Part shown: positions 1-6,565 of the stretch, piece after piece
Numbering within the stretch: the first letter of the stretch is position 1
Layout: each line of letters opens with the position of its first letter
Assembly: GCA_028289725.1 (NCBI GenBank)
Contig: JANQOH010000206.1
Location: 1-13,974, forward strand
Reading direction: 5' to 3'
Length of the DNA: 13,974 bases
DNA from: Alphaproteobacteria bacterium
Lineage (GTDB): Bacteria; Pseudomonadota; Alphaproteobacteria; UBA7887
Notes under the pieces: generated by a model
The model's database searches: none
Told to the model about the DNA's origin: nothing
The model's input: the letters and a program-made list of their open reading frames with translations, nothing else
Program-made: the position numbers and the translations under genes

Positions 1-233
1 CCGCTCGCGGCTTTCTCGCCGCGCTTCAGGATCTTGAAGATGAGCTTATCGCCTTCGTCGCCATACTTGCCTGCCAAGACTTCCAGCCGTTCGAATGCCG
101 GCGTCTCCATCGGCTCGTAACCACGTTGGGCAAAGACGGTCTTGATGCGGCCAATCACGGCTTCCCGGCGGCGCACCTCGCGCGGCAAAAAATCACGGCT
201 GCCGGACGGCGGCGTCAGAGGTGGCTTTTCCAC
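1..233 (-). CDS. hisS: Histidine--tRNA ligase, N-terminal part (cut by window edge)
   Basis: The minus-strand frame starts at a GTG (233-231) and runs off the left edge, giving 77 residues. It begins VEKPPLTPPSGSRDFLP and continues with RGYEPMETPAFERLEVL and GDEGDKLIFKILKRGE. This is the N-terminus and motif 1 of class II histidyl-tRNA synthetase: the R-G-x-x-D-x-L-P entry, the helix ending in the motif 1 proline, and the K-F/I-x-D/L segment that precedes the histidine-binding loop. The enzyme charges tRNA-His with histidine in the cytoplasm. The GTG is chosen because AAGGA lies 8 nt upstream and an in-frame TAG lies just before that, so no longer start is possible. It is divergent from the LOG-family gene at 573. 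The catalytic motifs 2 and 3 are outside the window. Confidence 0.9.
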   Translation of the reverse strand, partial: MEKPPLTPPSGSRDFLPREVRRREAVIGRIKTVFAQRGYEPMETPAFERLEVLAGKYGDEGDKLIFKILKRGEKAAS

Positions 234-572
234 GTGGATCGTCCTTGCGATCTAGTTCTGGGCGACTGGGGCCCGGACCCTACACCGGCATCGGGCTAGT
301 GAAAACCGCCGAAAATTCCAAACTCGTGACCCGAAGTTGCTCGTGCCGCAAGTGCTTCGGTCCTACGCTGACCCCGCCGGCGGTAATCAATGGGCTCGCA
401 GCGCGGATCGCAAATGTCGCGTTCGGCGCGGACTAGCATGGCGCTGTTGCCGATACGCAGGATTCGCTTTACTTCTTGCCTCCGCAAAACCGACGCTAAG
501 GGGCCGATTTAACAGGTTCTTAGGCACCGTCATTCATAACTCCGCGACAATTAATACCTTTGGAGGCAGGGC
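234..572. other. Intergenic region between divergent hisS and LOG-family gene
   Basis: These 339 bases separate two divergent genes and must hold both promoters. The last part carries a clear ribosome-binding site, GGAGG at 562-566, six bases before the LOG gene ATG. Short open frames exist on both strands (for example 296-487 minus and 221-436 plus), but they have no recognisable domain, no good ribosome-binding site and arginine-rich composition typical of non-coding GC-rich DNA. I found no tRNA fold, strong terminator or long inverted repeat, and no convincing -35/-10 pair. Confidence 0.5.
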
Positions 573-1385
573 ATGGCCGCGAAACGGCGCCTGCAAAAGG
601 CCTACCGCAACAAACGCTTCATCGATAGCTCGGCCGCCCGGCCGGTGCGTATTCTCGCCGAATATCTGGAGCCAAAAGCGCGGTTCGAGAAATTTCAAAT
701 TCGCGACACGATCGTCTTCTTCGGGTCCGCGCGAACGCCATCGCGCGAAACCGCGGAGGCGGCTTTGGCGCAAGTCCGCAAATCGCGTGGCGATGTTGCG
801 GCGGCCAAGCGACAAGTTGAGATATCAGAGTATTACGAAGCGGCCCGCACGCTCGCATTTCGCTTCACCGAGTGGTCCAAATCGCTTGAAGGATCCGATC
901 GGCGTTTCGTGGTTTGTACGGGTGGCGGTCCTGGCATCATGGAAGCGGCCAACCGCGGGGCGTCGGAGGCCAAGGGCCTCAATGTCGGCCTGACGATATC
1001 GTTACCGGAGGAGGAATTCGAGAACCCGTATGTCACACGCGAATTAGGGTTCGAATTCCATTATTTCTTCGTTCGCAAATTCTGGTTCACCTATCTCGCG
1101 AAGGCGGTGGTGGTTATGCCGGGCGGCTATGGCACGCTCGACGAGTTGTTCGAACTATTGACCTTGGTTCAAACATTGAAGATCAAGAAGCGCATGCCGA
1201 TTGTGCTGTTCGGCACTGACTATTGGGATCGCGTGTTGAATTTCGACACGCTGGTCGATTTTCAAACGATTGACGCGGACGATATCGATCTTTTTTACCG
1301 CACGGACTCGATCGACGATGCGTATGAGTTCATCACGCAAGAATTGACCGAACATGCGCTGGGCGATCCCGGAATGACGCTTTAG
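573..1385 (+). CDS. LOG family (TIGR00730-type) Rossmann-fold protein
   Basis: A 270-residue cytosolic protein of the LOG / lysine-decarboxylase-like family. Members cleave nucleoside 5'-monophosphates (cytokinin ribotides in plants, purine or pyrimidine nucleotides in bacteria) to free base and ribose 5-phosphate. The two signature loops are intact: GGGPGIMEAANRGA at residues 117-130 and PGGYGTLDE at 183-191, with a basic VRKF patch at about 167-170 between them. It has about 40 extra N-terminal residues and a ~30-residue insert (60-90) relative to the short plant-type LOG, matching the longer bacterial subgroup. The ATG at 573 has GGAGG six bases upstream. Its stop overlaps the stop of the opposing sensor kinase by 2 bases. 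Substrate preference cannot be read from sequence; the old name lysine decarboxylase is misleading. The sequence shows no catalytic loss. Confidence 0.88.
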   Translation: MAAKRRLQKAYRNKRFIDSSAARPVRILAEYLEPKARFEKFQIRDTIVFFGSARTPSRETAEAALAQVRKSRGDVAAAKRQVEISEYYEAARTLAFRFTEWSKSLEGSDRRFVVCTGGGPGIMEAANRGASEAKGLNVGLTISLPEEEFENPYVTRELGFEFHYFFVRKFWFTYLAKAVVVMPGGYGTLDELFELLTLVQTLKIKKRMPIVLFGTDYWDRVLNFDTLVDFQTIDADDIDLFYRTDSIDDAYEFITQELTEHALGDPGMTL

Positions 1386-2728
1386 GCGGCCGGTCGGGCC
1401 GCGGCCGGGAGCGTTAGTTCCGCGCGCAAGCCGCCGTCGGGGGATCGGTCGAGCGACAATTTACCGTCATAGAGCTGCGCGAGATCGTAGACGATATCCA
1501 ATCCCAATCCGTCGCCCGGCGTCGCTTCGTCGAGGCGCCGGCCGCGTTGCAGTGCCTCGGCCCGTCGTTCCTCGGATAAACCGGGACCGTCGTCGTCAAT
1601 GCTGAACCGAACCTGGCCGGCCTCCTGTTTCGCGCTCACGCGAACAGTTGAGCGCGCCCATTTGCAACCATTATCCATTAGGTTGCCAAGCATCTCTTCC
1701 AGATCTTGACGATCGCCACGAAAATATGGGTCGCCCGTCACGTCGACCACGAGATCGACCTTGCGCTCAGCGTGCAGAAGGTCGAGTGTGCGCTTCAATC
1801 CATCCAACACTGATGCGATGGCGGTGCGCGTTCCAATCCGCTCACCGCTGCTGGCCCTTGCATGCGCCAAGTGATGCTCGACATCGCGGCGCATGGTCGC
1901 GATCTGCGATCGGACGGTATCGGCAAGCGGACCGGTGTCTTCGTCGACCGCATTGGTCAGCACGCTGAGCGGCGTTTTCAAGGCGTGCGCGAGATTTCCG
2001 GCGTGGCGCCGTGCGCGCTCCAGCAGCGCGTCATTGTGCGCCAACATGGCATTGAGTTCGGTGGTCAACGGGCCGACTTCGTTGGGAAAATCGCCCTCCA
2101 GCCGCTCCGCCCGGCCATCACGCACGGCGGCCAAAGCGCGCCGGACGCTGGTGAGCGGCATGAGGCCATAGCGCACTTGGAGCGCCAGGGCCGCGATAAG
2201 CCCAAGGCCCAAGAGCGCCAGCGCCACCGATAAAGTCACGGTGAATGGCCGGATCTCGCCAGCCATGGACTCGAGATCGGCCGCGACCGCAAAGCGCAAC
2301 GGCCGATCAAGACCCGGCAGCGTGATGTCGCGTTCCAACATGCGGAGCGATTGTGTCTCAGGCCCGGATACGCCGGTGATCGTACGGCCTGCGCCGACCG
2401 GGCCGAGCGCGAGCGACTGGTCCCAAAGAGACCGCGACCGTTCGTCAATGCGTTGTCCGTCAATGATCTGCCAATACCAACCCGAAAATGGCCGTGAAAA
2501 GCGCGGCTCGCCCGGCAACGGCGCGACGGTCAATCCGCCTCCGTCCGTCACTTCGGCGGCGACAATCAAAGAGTCCAATAAGACGCTTAGGCGCGATTCA
2601 AAGCTGCGTTCCACGTGATCGCGAAACAGGGTCGACAGGGCGACGCCAGCGATGCCCAAGGCAACCGCGATCCACAATACGCCGCCGGCGACGAGCCGCG
2701 CGGTCAGTGAGCCGGCGACGCGCCTAAT
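1382..2728 (-). CDS. PhoQ-like membrane sensor histidine kinase, apparent ATT start
   Basis: A two-pass inner-membrane histidine kinase. Numbering from an ATT start at 2728 gives 448 residues: TM1 about 12-33, periplasmic sensor loop about 36-160, TM2 about 162-185 and a HAMP linker. The H-box GNLAHALKTPLSVL follows with phospho-acceptor His248. The ATP-binding domain has N-box GNLMDN (348-353), DDDGPGL (378-384) and GDGLGL (405-410). All catalytic boxes are intact. HALKTPL is typical of the PhoQ/FeuQ-like group. The start is odd. In frame there is no ATG or GTG; the first TTG (2677) lies inside TM1 and would remove the basic stretch RRVAGSLTARL. GGAGG sits 9 bases before an ATT that overlaps the regulator's stop (GATTAG), so I favour ATT; TTG at 2677 is the conservative alternative. 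It should phosphorylate the response regulator encoded just upstream. The signal is unknown. Confidence 0.9.
   Translation of the reverse strand: MRRVAGSLTARLVAGGVLWIAVALGIAGVALSTLFRDHVERSFESRLSVLLDSLIVAAEVTDGGGLTVAPLPGEPRFSRPFSGWYWQIIDGQRIDERSRSLWDQSLALGPVGAGRTITGVSGPETQSLRMLERDITLPGLDRPLRFAVAADLESMAGEIRPFTVTLSVALALLGLGLIAALALQVRYGLMPLTSVRRALAAVRDGRAERLEGDFPNEVGPLTTELNAMLAHNDALLERARRHAGNLAHALKTPLSVLTNAVDEDTGPLADTVRSQIATMRRDVEHHLAHARASSGERIGTRTAIASVLDGLKRTLDLLHAERKVDLVVDVTGDPYFRGDRQDLEEMLGNLMDNGCKWARSTVRVSAKQEAGQVRFSIDDDGPGLSEERRAEALQRGRRLDEATPGDGLGLDIVYDLAQLYDGKLSLDRSPDGGLRAELTLPAAARPAA
1386..1402. terminator. GC-rich hairpin at convergent gene ends (possible terminator)
   Basis: GCGGCC (1386-1391) and GGCCGC (1397-1402) form a perfect 6-bp stem with a GGTCG loop, directly after the LOG stop and inside the last codons of the opposing kinase gene. 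No T-run follows on either strand, so it is at best a weak or Rho-assisted terminator. It may simply reflect Ala/Arg codons of the kinase tail. Confidence 0.3.
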
Positions 2729-3416
2729 CGGGGCTATCCTCCGGTTCCGGCGGTGACTCGGGATCGATCAGCCGATAGCCCAGGCCGCGCACCGTATCGA
2801 TCACTGGTGCGCCGATCTTGCGCCGCAAGCGACCAACAAACACTTCAATCGTGTTCGAATCGCGGTCAAAATTTTGATCGTAAATATGTTCCGTCAACTC
2901 GGTTCGGGAAACGACTTTTCCCTTGTGGTGCATTAGATAGGCAAGCAACTTATATTCTTGCGCCGTTAACCGAATGGGCTGTCCGTCCACGGTCACCTTT
3001 GCGCTCGATGTTTCCAAGGCGACCGGTCCGCATGTCAGCTCGGCGGAGGCATGGCCTGCGGCACGGCGGATCAAGGCGCGCAACCGGGCGACCACTTCCT
3101 CGATCCGAAAAGGTTTGGTGACGTAGTCGTCGGCGCCGGAATCAAACCCCGCGACCTTGTCATGCCAACGGTCGCGCGCGGTCAAAATGAGCACGGGCGT
3201 GTTGATACCATTCTGACGCCATGACTCGAGTACCGTGACGCCGTCGATTTTGGGCAAGCCCAGATCCAAGACAACGGCGTCGTACGGTTCCGTTTCACCG
3301 AGAAACTGCGCTTCCTCGCCATCATGCGCGAGATCCACCGCGTAGGCGGCCTCGACCAACGCATCGTGTACTTGCTGCGCCAGTTGCTGATCGTCTTCGG
3401 CGACCAATACCCGCAT
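2724..3416 (-). CDS. OmpR/PhoP-family response regulator
   Basis: A 230-residue DNA-binding response regulator. The receiver domain (1-118) has the acidic pocket EDD at 7-9, phospho-acceptor Asp51 in VVLDLGLPKIDG, Thr79 and Lys101 (in VTKPF). The C-terminal winged-helix domain (about 125-218) contains the OmpR-type recognition helix region DSNTIEVFVGRLRRKIG and the final wing GLGYRLID. The ATG at 3416 has GGGAG just upstream, inside the 3' end of the PepSY gene, only 2 bases after that gene's stop. Its own stop overlaps the proposed start of the kinase. Such spacing indicates translational coupling of all three. Closest families by feel are PhoP, FeuP and related envelope-stress regulators, but I cannot assign an orthologue. 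Likely targets include its own operon and the divergent His-rich gene. Confidence 0.93.
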   Translation of the reverse strand: MRVLVAEDDQQLAQQVHDALVEAAYAVDLAHDGEEAQFLGETEPYDAVVLDLGLPKIDGVTVLESWRQNGINTPVLILTARDRWHDKVAGFDSGADDYVTKPFRIEEVVARLRALIRRAAGHASAELTCGPVALETSSAKVTVDGQPIRLTAQEYKLLAYLMHHKGKVVSRTELTEHIYDQNFDRDSNTIEVFVGRLRRKIGAPVIDTVRGLGYRLIDPESPPEPEDSPD

Positions 3417-3418
3417 GA

Positions 3419-3739
3419 CTATCTCCCGCCGCTAACCGACCGGATTTGGCCGGTCCGCGCGTCGACATTGATGCTCATCATCGCGTCATCAGGGGTCAGA
3501 AGCTTGATGTGATAGGTCCAATTGTCGCCGCGTTGCCGCAGGTCCACGTCCATGACCCGTCCGGGATAGGCGCTGCGGACGCCGGCCAGCACCTGTTCGA
3601 GCGGCCGAATTTCGCCCCGCCCGACCGCATCACGTGCCCGGCGATGTCCGTCCGCATACGCGATCTCGGGTGGCATTGCGATCATCTCGACTGTCGGCAA
3701 AAACAGCACGAGAGCCAGAAAGAGGGCCAAGCGACGCAT
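3419..3739 (-). CDS. Exported PepSY-domain protein
   Basis: A 106-residue protein starting at ATG 3739. Residues 1-28 form a signal peptide (MRRLALFLALVLFLPTVEM then a small-residue AYA cleavage site), so it should be periplasmic. The mature part is one PepSY domain: a helix RGEIRPLEQVLAGVRSAYPG, then strands around VMDVDLRQRGDNWTYHIKLLT and the hallmark ending INVDARTGQIRSV. PepSY domains inhibit proteases or act as small periplasmic modulators, and are often encoded beside two-component systems. This one is first in the operon, 2 bases before the regulator. I infer that it tunes the kinase's periplasmic domain or is a regulated output. An in-frame TTG at 3775 would add 12 residues, but that TTG coincides with a likely -35 box. 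No Shine-Dalgarno precedes the ATG, so the message may be leaderless. Confidence 0.85.
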   Translation of the reverse strand: MRRLALFLALVLFLPTVEMIAMPPEIAYADGHRRARDAVGRGEIRPLEQVLAGVRSAYPGRVMDVDLRQRGDNWTYHIKLLTPDDAMMSINVDARTGQIRSVSGGR

Positions 3740-3775
3740 GGGGCGGCTTTTACGCAGCGTCCGCTGAACCGTCAA
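3740..3775 (-). promoter_or_regulatory. Candidate sigma70-type promoter of the PepSY-regulator-kinase operon
   Basis: Reading the minus strand, TTGACG (3775-3770) is followed by a 17-nt spacer and TAAAAG (3752-3747). Transcription starting about 7 bases further would begin at or beside the PepSY ATG (3739), which has no Shine-Dalgarno. This fits a leaderless transcript. The -35 box is good and the -10 box mediocre (4 of 6 matches). Confidence 0.45.
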
Positions 3776-3806
3776 TGAACAGCGGCTTCAGGGTCAATTC
3801 AGTAGC

Positions 3807-3842
3807 GGTTTGCGATCGTTTCGCCGTTGCAATTCGCAAACC
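3807..3842. promoter_or_regulatory. 9-bp inverted repeat in divergent control region
   Basis: GGTTTGCGA (3807-3815) and its exact reverse complement TCGCAAACC (3834-3842) flank an 18-base spacer between the divergent PepSY operon and His-rich gene. Within the left half, GTTT occurs at 3808 and again at 3818, one helical turn apart, which is the arrangement OmpR/PhoP-family regulators often bind. CAATTC occurs at 3795, 3830 and 3855. It could be the binding site of the adjacent regulator, or a stem-loop in the 5' leader of the His-rich message. Which one is not decidable here. Confidence 0.45.
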
Positions 3843-3861
3843 CTTTGGAAGGAGCAATTCC

Positions 3862-4341
3862 ATGCTTCGCATCATAACACCTCTGGCCCTGTTCGCCGCC
3901 CTGCTGGTTGGCTGGTCCGCGACGGCATCCGCCGGCCATCGTGGCGATGGCGCTCACGGCGGCCGCGGCGATGGATTGCCGGGCGTTGTCTACCACCATC
4001 GCGGCGGTCACGGTGATCACGGCCGGGCGCATCGCGGCGATGGACGCCGCGGTGGCGATTATCATGGCGGCAATCGGCGCGGCAGCCATGGCGGCGGACA
4101 TCATGCCGGCCGAAAACACGGTGGCGGGCACCATGCCCACTCGCACCGGCCCCATCGTCACGGCCACGGCTGGCACCGCCATCGTGATTATCGTAAGGGC
4201 CACTACCACGGCCATCATGTCAAACGGCACAAGTGGCGCCACTACCATCGCGGGCACGGGCATCACCGCCCCTATTTCCGGCATCACAAGCGTTTCAAAC
4301 GTTGGCTTTGGGGCCATGGAGGACCGCGTCACTGGTACTAA
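3862..4341 (+). CDS. Exported histidine/glycine-rich protein, function unknown
   Basis: A 159-residue protein. Residues 1-24 are a clear signal peptide (MLRIITPLALFAALLVGWSA, then TASA before the cut). The mature 135 residues contain 35 His (about 26%), many Gly and Arg, no Cys and almost no hydrophobic stretch. They are built of short irregular runs such as HHRGGHGDHGRAHRG and KHGGGHHAHSHRPHRHGHGW, ending in an aromatic, basic tail GGPRHWY. Start: AAGGAG lies 7 bases before ATG 3862, and the frame is open further upstream only without a signal peptide. The composition suggests low-affinity binding of Zn, Ni, Cu or Co in the periplasm, or a cationic envelope-associated role. No family is recognised. 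It is divergent from a PepSY/two-component operon with only about 120 bases between starts, so co-regulation by that system is the natural inference. Low complexity makes homology searches unreliable. Confidence 0.8.
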   Translation: MLRIITPLALFAALLVGWSATASAGHRGDGAHGGRGDGLPGVVYHHRGGHGDHGRAHRGDGRRGGDYHGGNRRGSHGGGHHAGRKHGGGHHAHSHRPHRHGHGWHRHRDYRKGHYHGHHVKRHKWRHYHRGHGHHRPYFRHHKRFKRWLWGHGGPRHWY

Positions 4342-4393
4342 GTGATCGCGTGCAACGGATTTGGACCTCAATCGTAATGATCACGAAACGGCG

Positions 4394-4417
4394 GAGCGGC
4401 GCTCTTGGGCGCCGCTC
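4394..4417 (+). terminator. Probable terminator hairpin after His-rich gene
   Basis: GAGCGGCGC (4394-4402) and GCGCCGCTC (4409-4417) form a perfect 9-bp GC-rich stem with loop TCTTGG, 52 bases after the His-rich stop and ahead of the YihY gene. The downstream sequence TTGCCGGTT has only a poor T-run, so efficiency is uncertain. Confidence 0.6.
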
Positions 4418-4567
4418 TTGCCGGTTCGCGGTGTCCCCACCAGGCCGTTAGCAGACGTGCTGGCTCCGCCGCCTCCTGTGCGCCCCGTCACGCCCTTCGC
4501 CGCAGGCCCCGATCCGGCCTATGTTAAGCTTCGGAACGGGAGTGCGTCGCAACGTTGTGAGGGCGGA

Positions 4568-6001
4568 GTGGTAGGCGACAACTGGAAGGTCGTTCGACGG
4601 CTCGTCGCGATTTATGGCTATGTGCTGCGCGAGGCCGATGTCACCGGCTGGCCGTGGTGGCGCGCCTTGCCAATCCATCTCGCACGAATTCTTGCCGCCG
4701 TCGTGCTCGATCTGACCCAAGGCTTGGTCAGCATGCGGGCGATGAGCTTGGTGTACACGACGCTGCTCTCGCTGGTCCCATTACTCGCCATCAGTTTCTC
4801 GGTTCTCAAAGGCTTCGGTGCCCACAATCAGATGGAACCGTTGCTGATGCAGCTATTGGCGCCGCTCGGCGAGAAGGGCGCCGAGATTACCGAACAGATT
4901 ATCGGTTTTGTCGAGAACATGAATGTCGGTGTTCTCGGTTCTCTGGGTCTCGGCTTCCTGATGCTTACCGTGATTTCGCTGATGCAGAAGATCGAGCGCG
5001 CGGTGAATTTCGCTTGGCGCATCACCCAGCATCGGTCTTTCGCGCAGCGTTTTTCGAGCTATTTGACGGTCATCGTTATCGGGCCGGTGCTGGTCTTCTC
5101 GGCGGTTGGCATTACGGCGTCACTGGTCGCCGCGCCACTTGTGTCCGAGTTCACGGCGATCGAGCCCGTTGGAAAACTGTTCGATCGGGCCGCACGAATT
5201 GTCCCGTTCTTGCTGATCGTCGCCGCGTTCACGTTTCTTTACATCTTCATGCCTAACACGCGCGTTCGCGTCGGGCCCGCGCTCGCCGGCGGGTTGTTCG
5301 CCGGTCTTCTGTGGCAAGCCGTCGGTTGGGTGTTTGCCTCGTTTGTCGTGACGTCGGGTCAGTACGATGCGATCTATTCGGCCTTCGCCACGCTGATCCT
5401 GTTTCTGATCTGGCTTTATCTCGGTTGGCTGATCCTGTTGCTCGGGGCGAGCATCTCCTTCTACGTTCAAAACCCGCGCTATATCGGCGGGTCCTATAGC
5501 CCGCCGGTGCTCAGCCTCCGGCAGCGTGAAGCGGCGGTTCTTCTGGTGATGCGTGAAATAGCGCGGGGCTTCTATCGGCTGCGTCCATTGGCGAGCGCGG
5601 AGGCTCTGGCGGAGAGCCTTCAACTGCCGTTGGATACGATTGAAGAAGCTCTTGGCGTGTTGGAGCGCGGCCAGGCCGTGACCCGGTCCGGTGATGCCAC
5701 GCCGGTCTATCTGCCGGCCCGCGCACCGGAAGAAACATCCGTCGCACAGTTGCTTGATGACGCGCGGCGCAGCGGCGAACAGGACTCCGGGGCGCTGCGG
5801 TTCGGCCAACGAACGCATGCGATCGCTGGGACGATGGACCGTCTGGATCGTGCGATCACCGACGCCTTCGATGAAATGAGTATCAAAGATCTGGCGTATG
5901 ATTCGCGCGCGCCGGGCGAGGAAAAAAGTGACTCGCGGCCCGACAAAACGCCAACCCCATTGCACGGCGGTTCGCGCCGTGCCGGTCTTGGCGACCCGTG
6001 A
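4568..6001 (+). CDS. YihY/BrkB-family inner-membrane protein with winged-helix-like C-terminus
   Basis: With the GTG start at 4568 the protein has 477 residues. Residues about 35-300 form the YihY (formerly RNase BN/BrkB) membrane domain with six hydrophobic segments near 58-80, 121-140, 164-190, 211-228, 236-262 and 271-298. Family hallmarks are YTTLLSLVPLLA, YIFMPNTRVRVGPALAGGL and the last helix ILFLIWLYLGWLILLLGASI. Residues about 315-390 after the membrane part (LRPLASAEALAESLQLPLDTIEEALGVLERGQAV...) read as a helix-turn-helix plus wing, and the last ~80 residues are polar and probably disordered. The biochemical role of the family is unsettled; it is not an RNase. The frame stays open back to 4361, but that would run through the terminator hairpin, and GAGGGCGGA precedes the GTG. 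A weak -35/-10 pair (TTCGCC 4496, TATGTT 4520) lies upstream. The lipoprotein gene follows after 51 bases. Confidence 0.88.
   Translation: MVGDNWKVVRRLVAIYGYVLREADVTGWPWWRALPIHLARILAAVVLDLTQGLVSMRAMSLVYTTLLSLVPLLAISFSVLKGFGAHNQMEPLLMQLLAPLGEKGAEITEQIIGFVENMNVGVLGSLGLGFLMLTVISLMQKIERAVNFAWRITQHRSFAQRFSSYLTVIVIGPVLVFSAVGITASLVAAPLVSEFTAIEPVGKLFDRAARIVPFLLIVAAFTFLYIFMPNTRVRVGPALAGGLFAGLLWQAVGWVFASFVVTSGQYDAIYSAFATLILFLIWLYLGWLILLLGASISFYVQNPRYIGGSYSPPVLSLRQREAAVLLVMREIARGFYRLRPLASAEALAESLQLPLDTIEEALGVLERGQAVTRSGDATPVYLPARAPEETSVAQLLDDARRSGEQDSGALRFGQRTHAIAGTMDRLDRAITDAFDEMSIKDLAYDSRAPGEEKSDSRPDKTPTPLHGGSRRAGLGDP
5962..5982 (+). repeat. Perfect 8-bp hairpin near end of YihY gene
   Basis: GCACGGCG (5962-5969) and CGCCGTGC (5975-5982) are exact reverse complements around a GTTCG loop, 16 bases before the YihY stop. 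No T-run follows. It could attenuate or protect the message between YihY and the lipoprotein gene, or be a chance product of Gly/Ser/Arg codons. Confidence 0.4.
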
Positions 6002-6052
6002 CAAATGTGATTGGGTCGCGCGACAACGCAAAACACAAAATGCAGGGTGCCC

Positions 6053-6550
6053 ATGTCTCGCTTCATCTCTCGAACCTGCGCTTTCACACTCTTATTCGTC
6101 GTTTTGGCCGTGACGGGATGCGCCCGGTTCGGCGATCCGATTCCGCCACAAGTCCGGCTGGCCGATTTGCGGCCGCTCGCCGGCGGTTTGCTCGAGCAAC
6201 GTTTTCGTCTTGATCTGCGCGTCACGAATCCAAACGACTTCTCGCTCAATATTCGCGCCGTCAGCGTTGATCTCGATCTCAACGGCCAACCCTTCGCGAA
6301 CGGGCTGAGCAATCAGTCCGTCACGATCCCGGCGCTGGGCAACGCGGTCGTGCCGGTCGAGGTGAGCAGCGGCATCCTCGCCGTCGTGCAACAGCTTATG
6401 GGCATGACCCAGAGCACCGAATTCTCTTACCGCATGACGGGCATCGCCTATCTCGGTGGATTCGGTCGCGACGATGTCCCGTTTGAGCAAAGCGGTTCGC
6501 TCGGTTTGGGCTCGACAACCGGCGGGGTCAACACCTACGCACCGCGTTAG
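6053..6550 (+). CDS. LEA type 2 (LEA14/WHy-domain) lipoprotein
   Basis: A 165-residue predicted lipoprotein. Residues 1-22 are a signal peptide ending in the lipobox VTGC, with lipidated Cys23; the residue after it is Ala, so outer-membrane targeting is likely if Lol rules apply. The rest is a single WHy/LEA14 beta-sandwich: LEQRFRLDLRVTNPNDFSLNIRAVSVDLDLNGQPFANGLSNQ, where the N-P-N-D turn is the family hallmark, followed by VTIPALGNAVVPVEVSSGI and a closing strand pair YRMTGIAYLGGF. Plant LEA14 proteins are linked to desiccation tolerance; bacterial ones are envelope proteins of unproven role. The ATG at 6053 is preferred, with AGGG a few bases upstream. It lies 51 bases after YihY and 15 bases before the SLOG gene, so the three probably form one transcript. 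Confidence 0.85.
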   Translation: MSRFISRTCAFTLLFVVLAVTGCARFGDPIPPQVRLADLRPLAGGLLEQRFRLDLRVTNPNDFSLNIRAVSVDLDLNGQPFANGLSNQSVTIPALGNAVVPVEVSSGILAVVQQLMGMTQSTEFSYRMTGIAYLGGFGRDDVPFEQSGSLGLGSTTGGVNTYAPR

Positions 6551-6565
6551 GCACCGGACAATCCG

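Noticed and set aside
296..487. 63-residue minus-strand frame in the hisS-LOG gap
   Set aside because: No ribosome site, no domain and basic composition like non-coding GC-rich sequence; left unannotated.
337..993. 218-residue plus-strand frame overlapping the start of the LOG gene
   Set aside because: Arg/Ser-rich with no domain; it overlaps the LOG-family gene in another frame and lacks a ribosome site.
3908..4345. 145-residue Ala/Thr/Ile-rich frame overlapping the His-rich gene on the same strand
   Set aside because: It is a frame-shifted reading of the same repetitive codons; the signal peptide and AAGGAG site belong to the other frame.
3799..4371. 190-residue Ala/Val/Met-rich open frame antisense to the His-rich gene
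   Set aside because: Its composition is the mirror of His and Gly codons (CAT/CAC to ATG/GTG, GGC to GCC). It has no ribosome site and covers a gene with a clear signal peptide and Shine-Dalgarno.
5120..6031. 303-residue minus-strand frame opposite the YihY gene
   Set aside because: Polar, Arg/Gln-rich antisense reading of membrane-helix codons with no motif.
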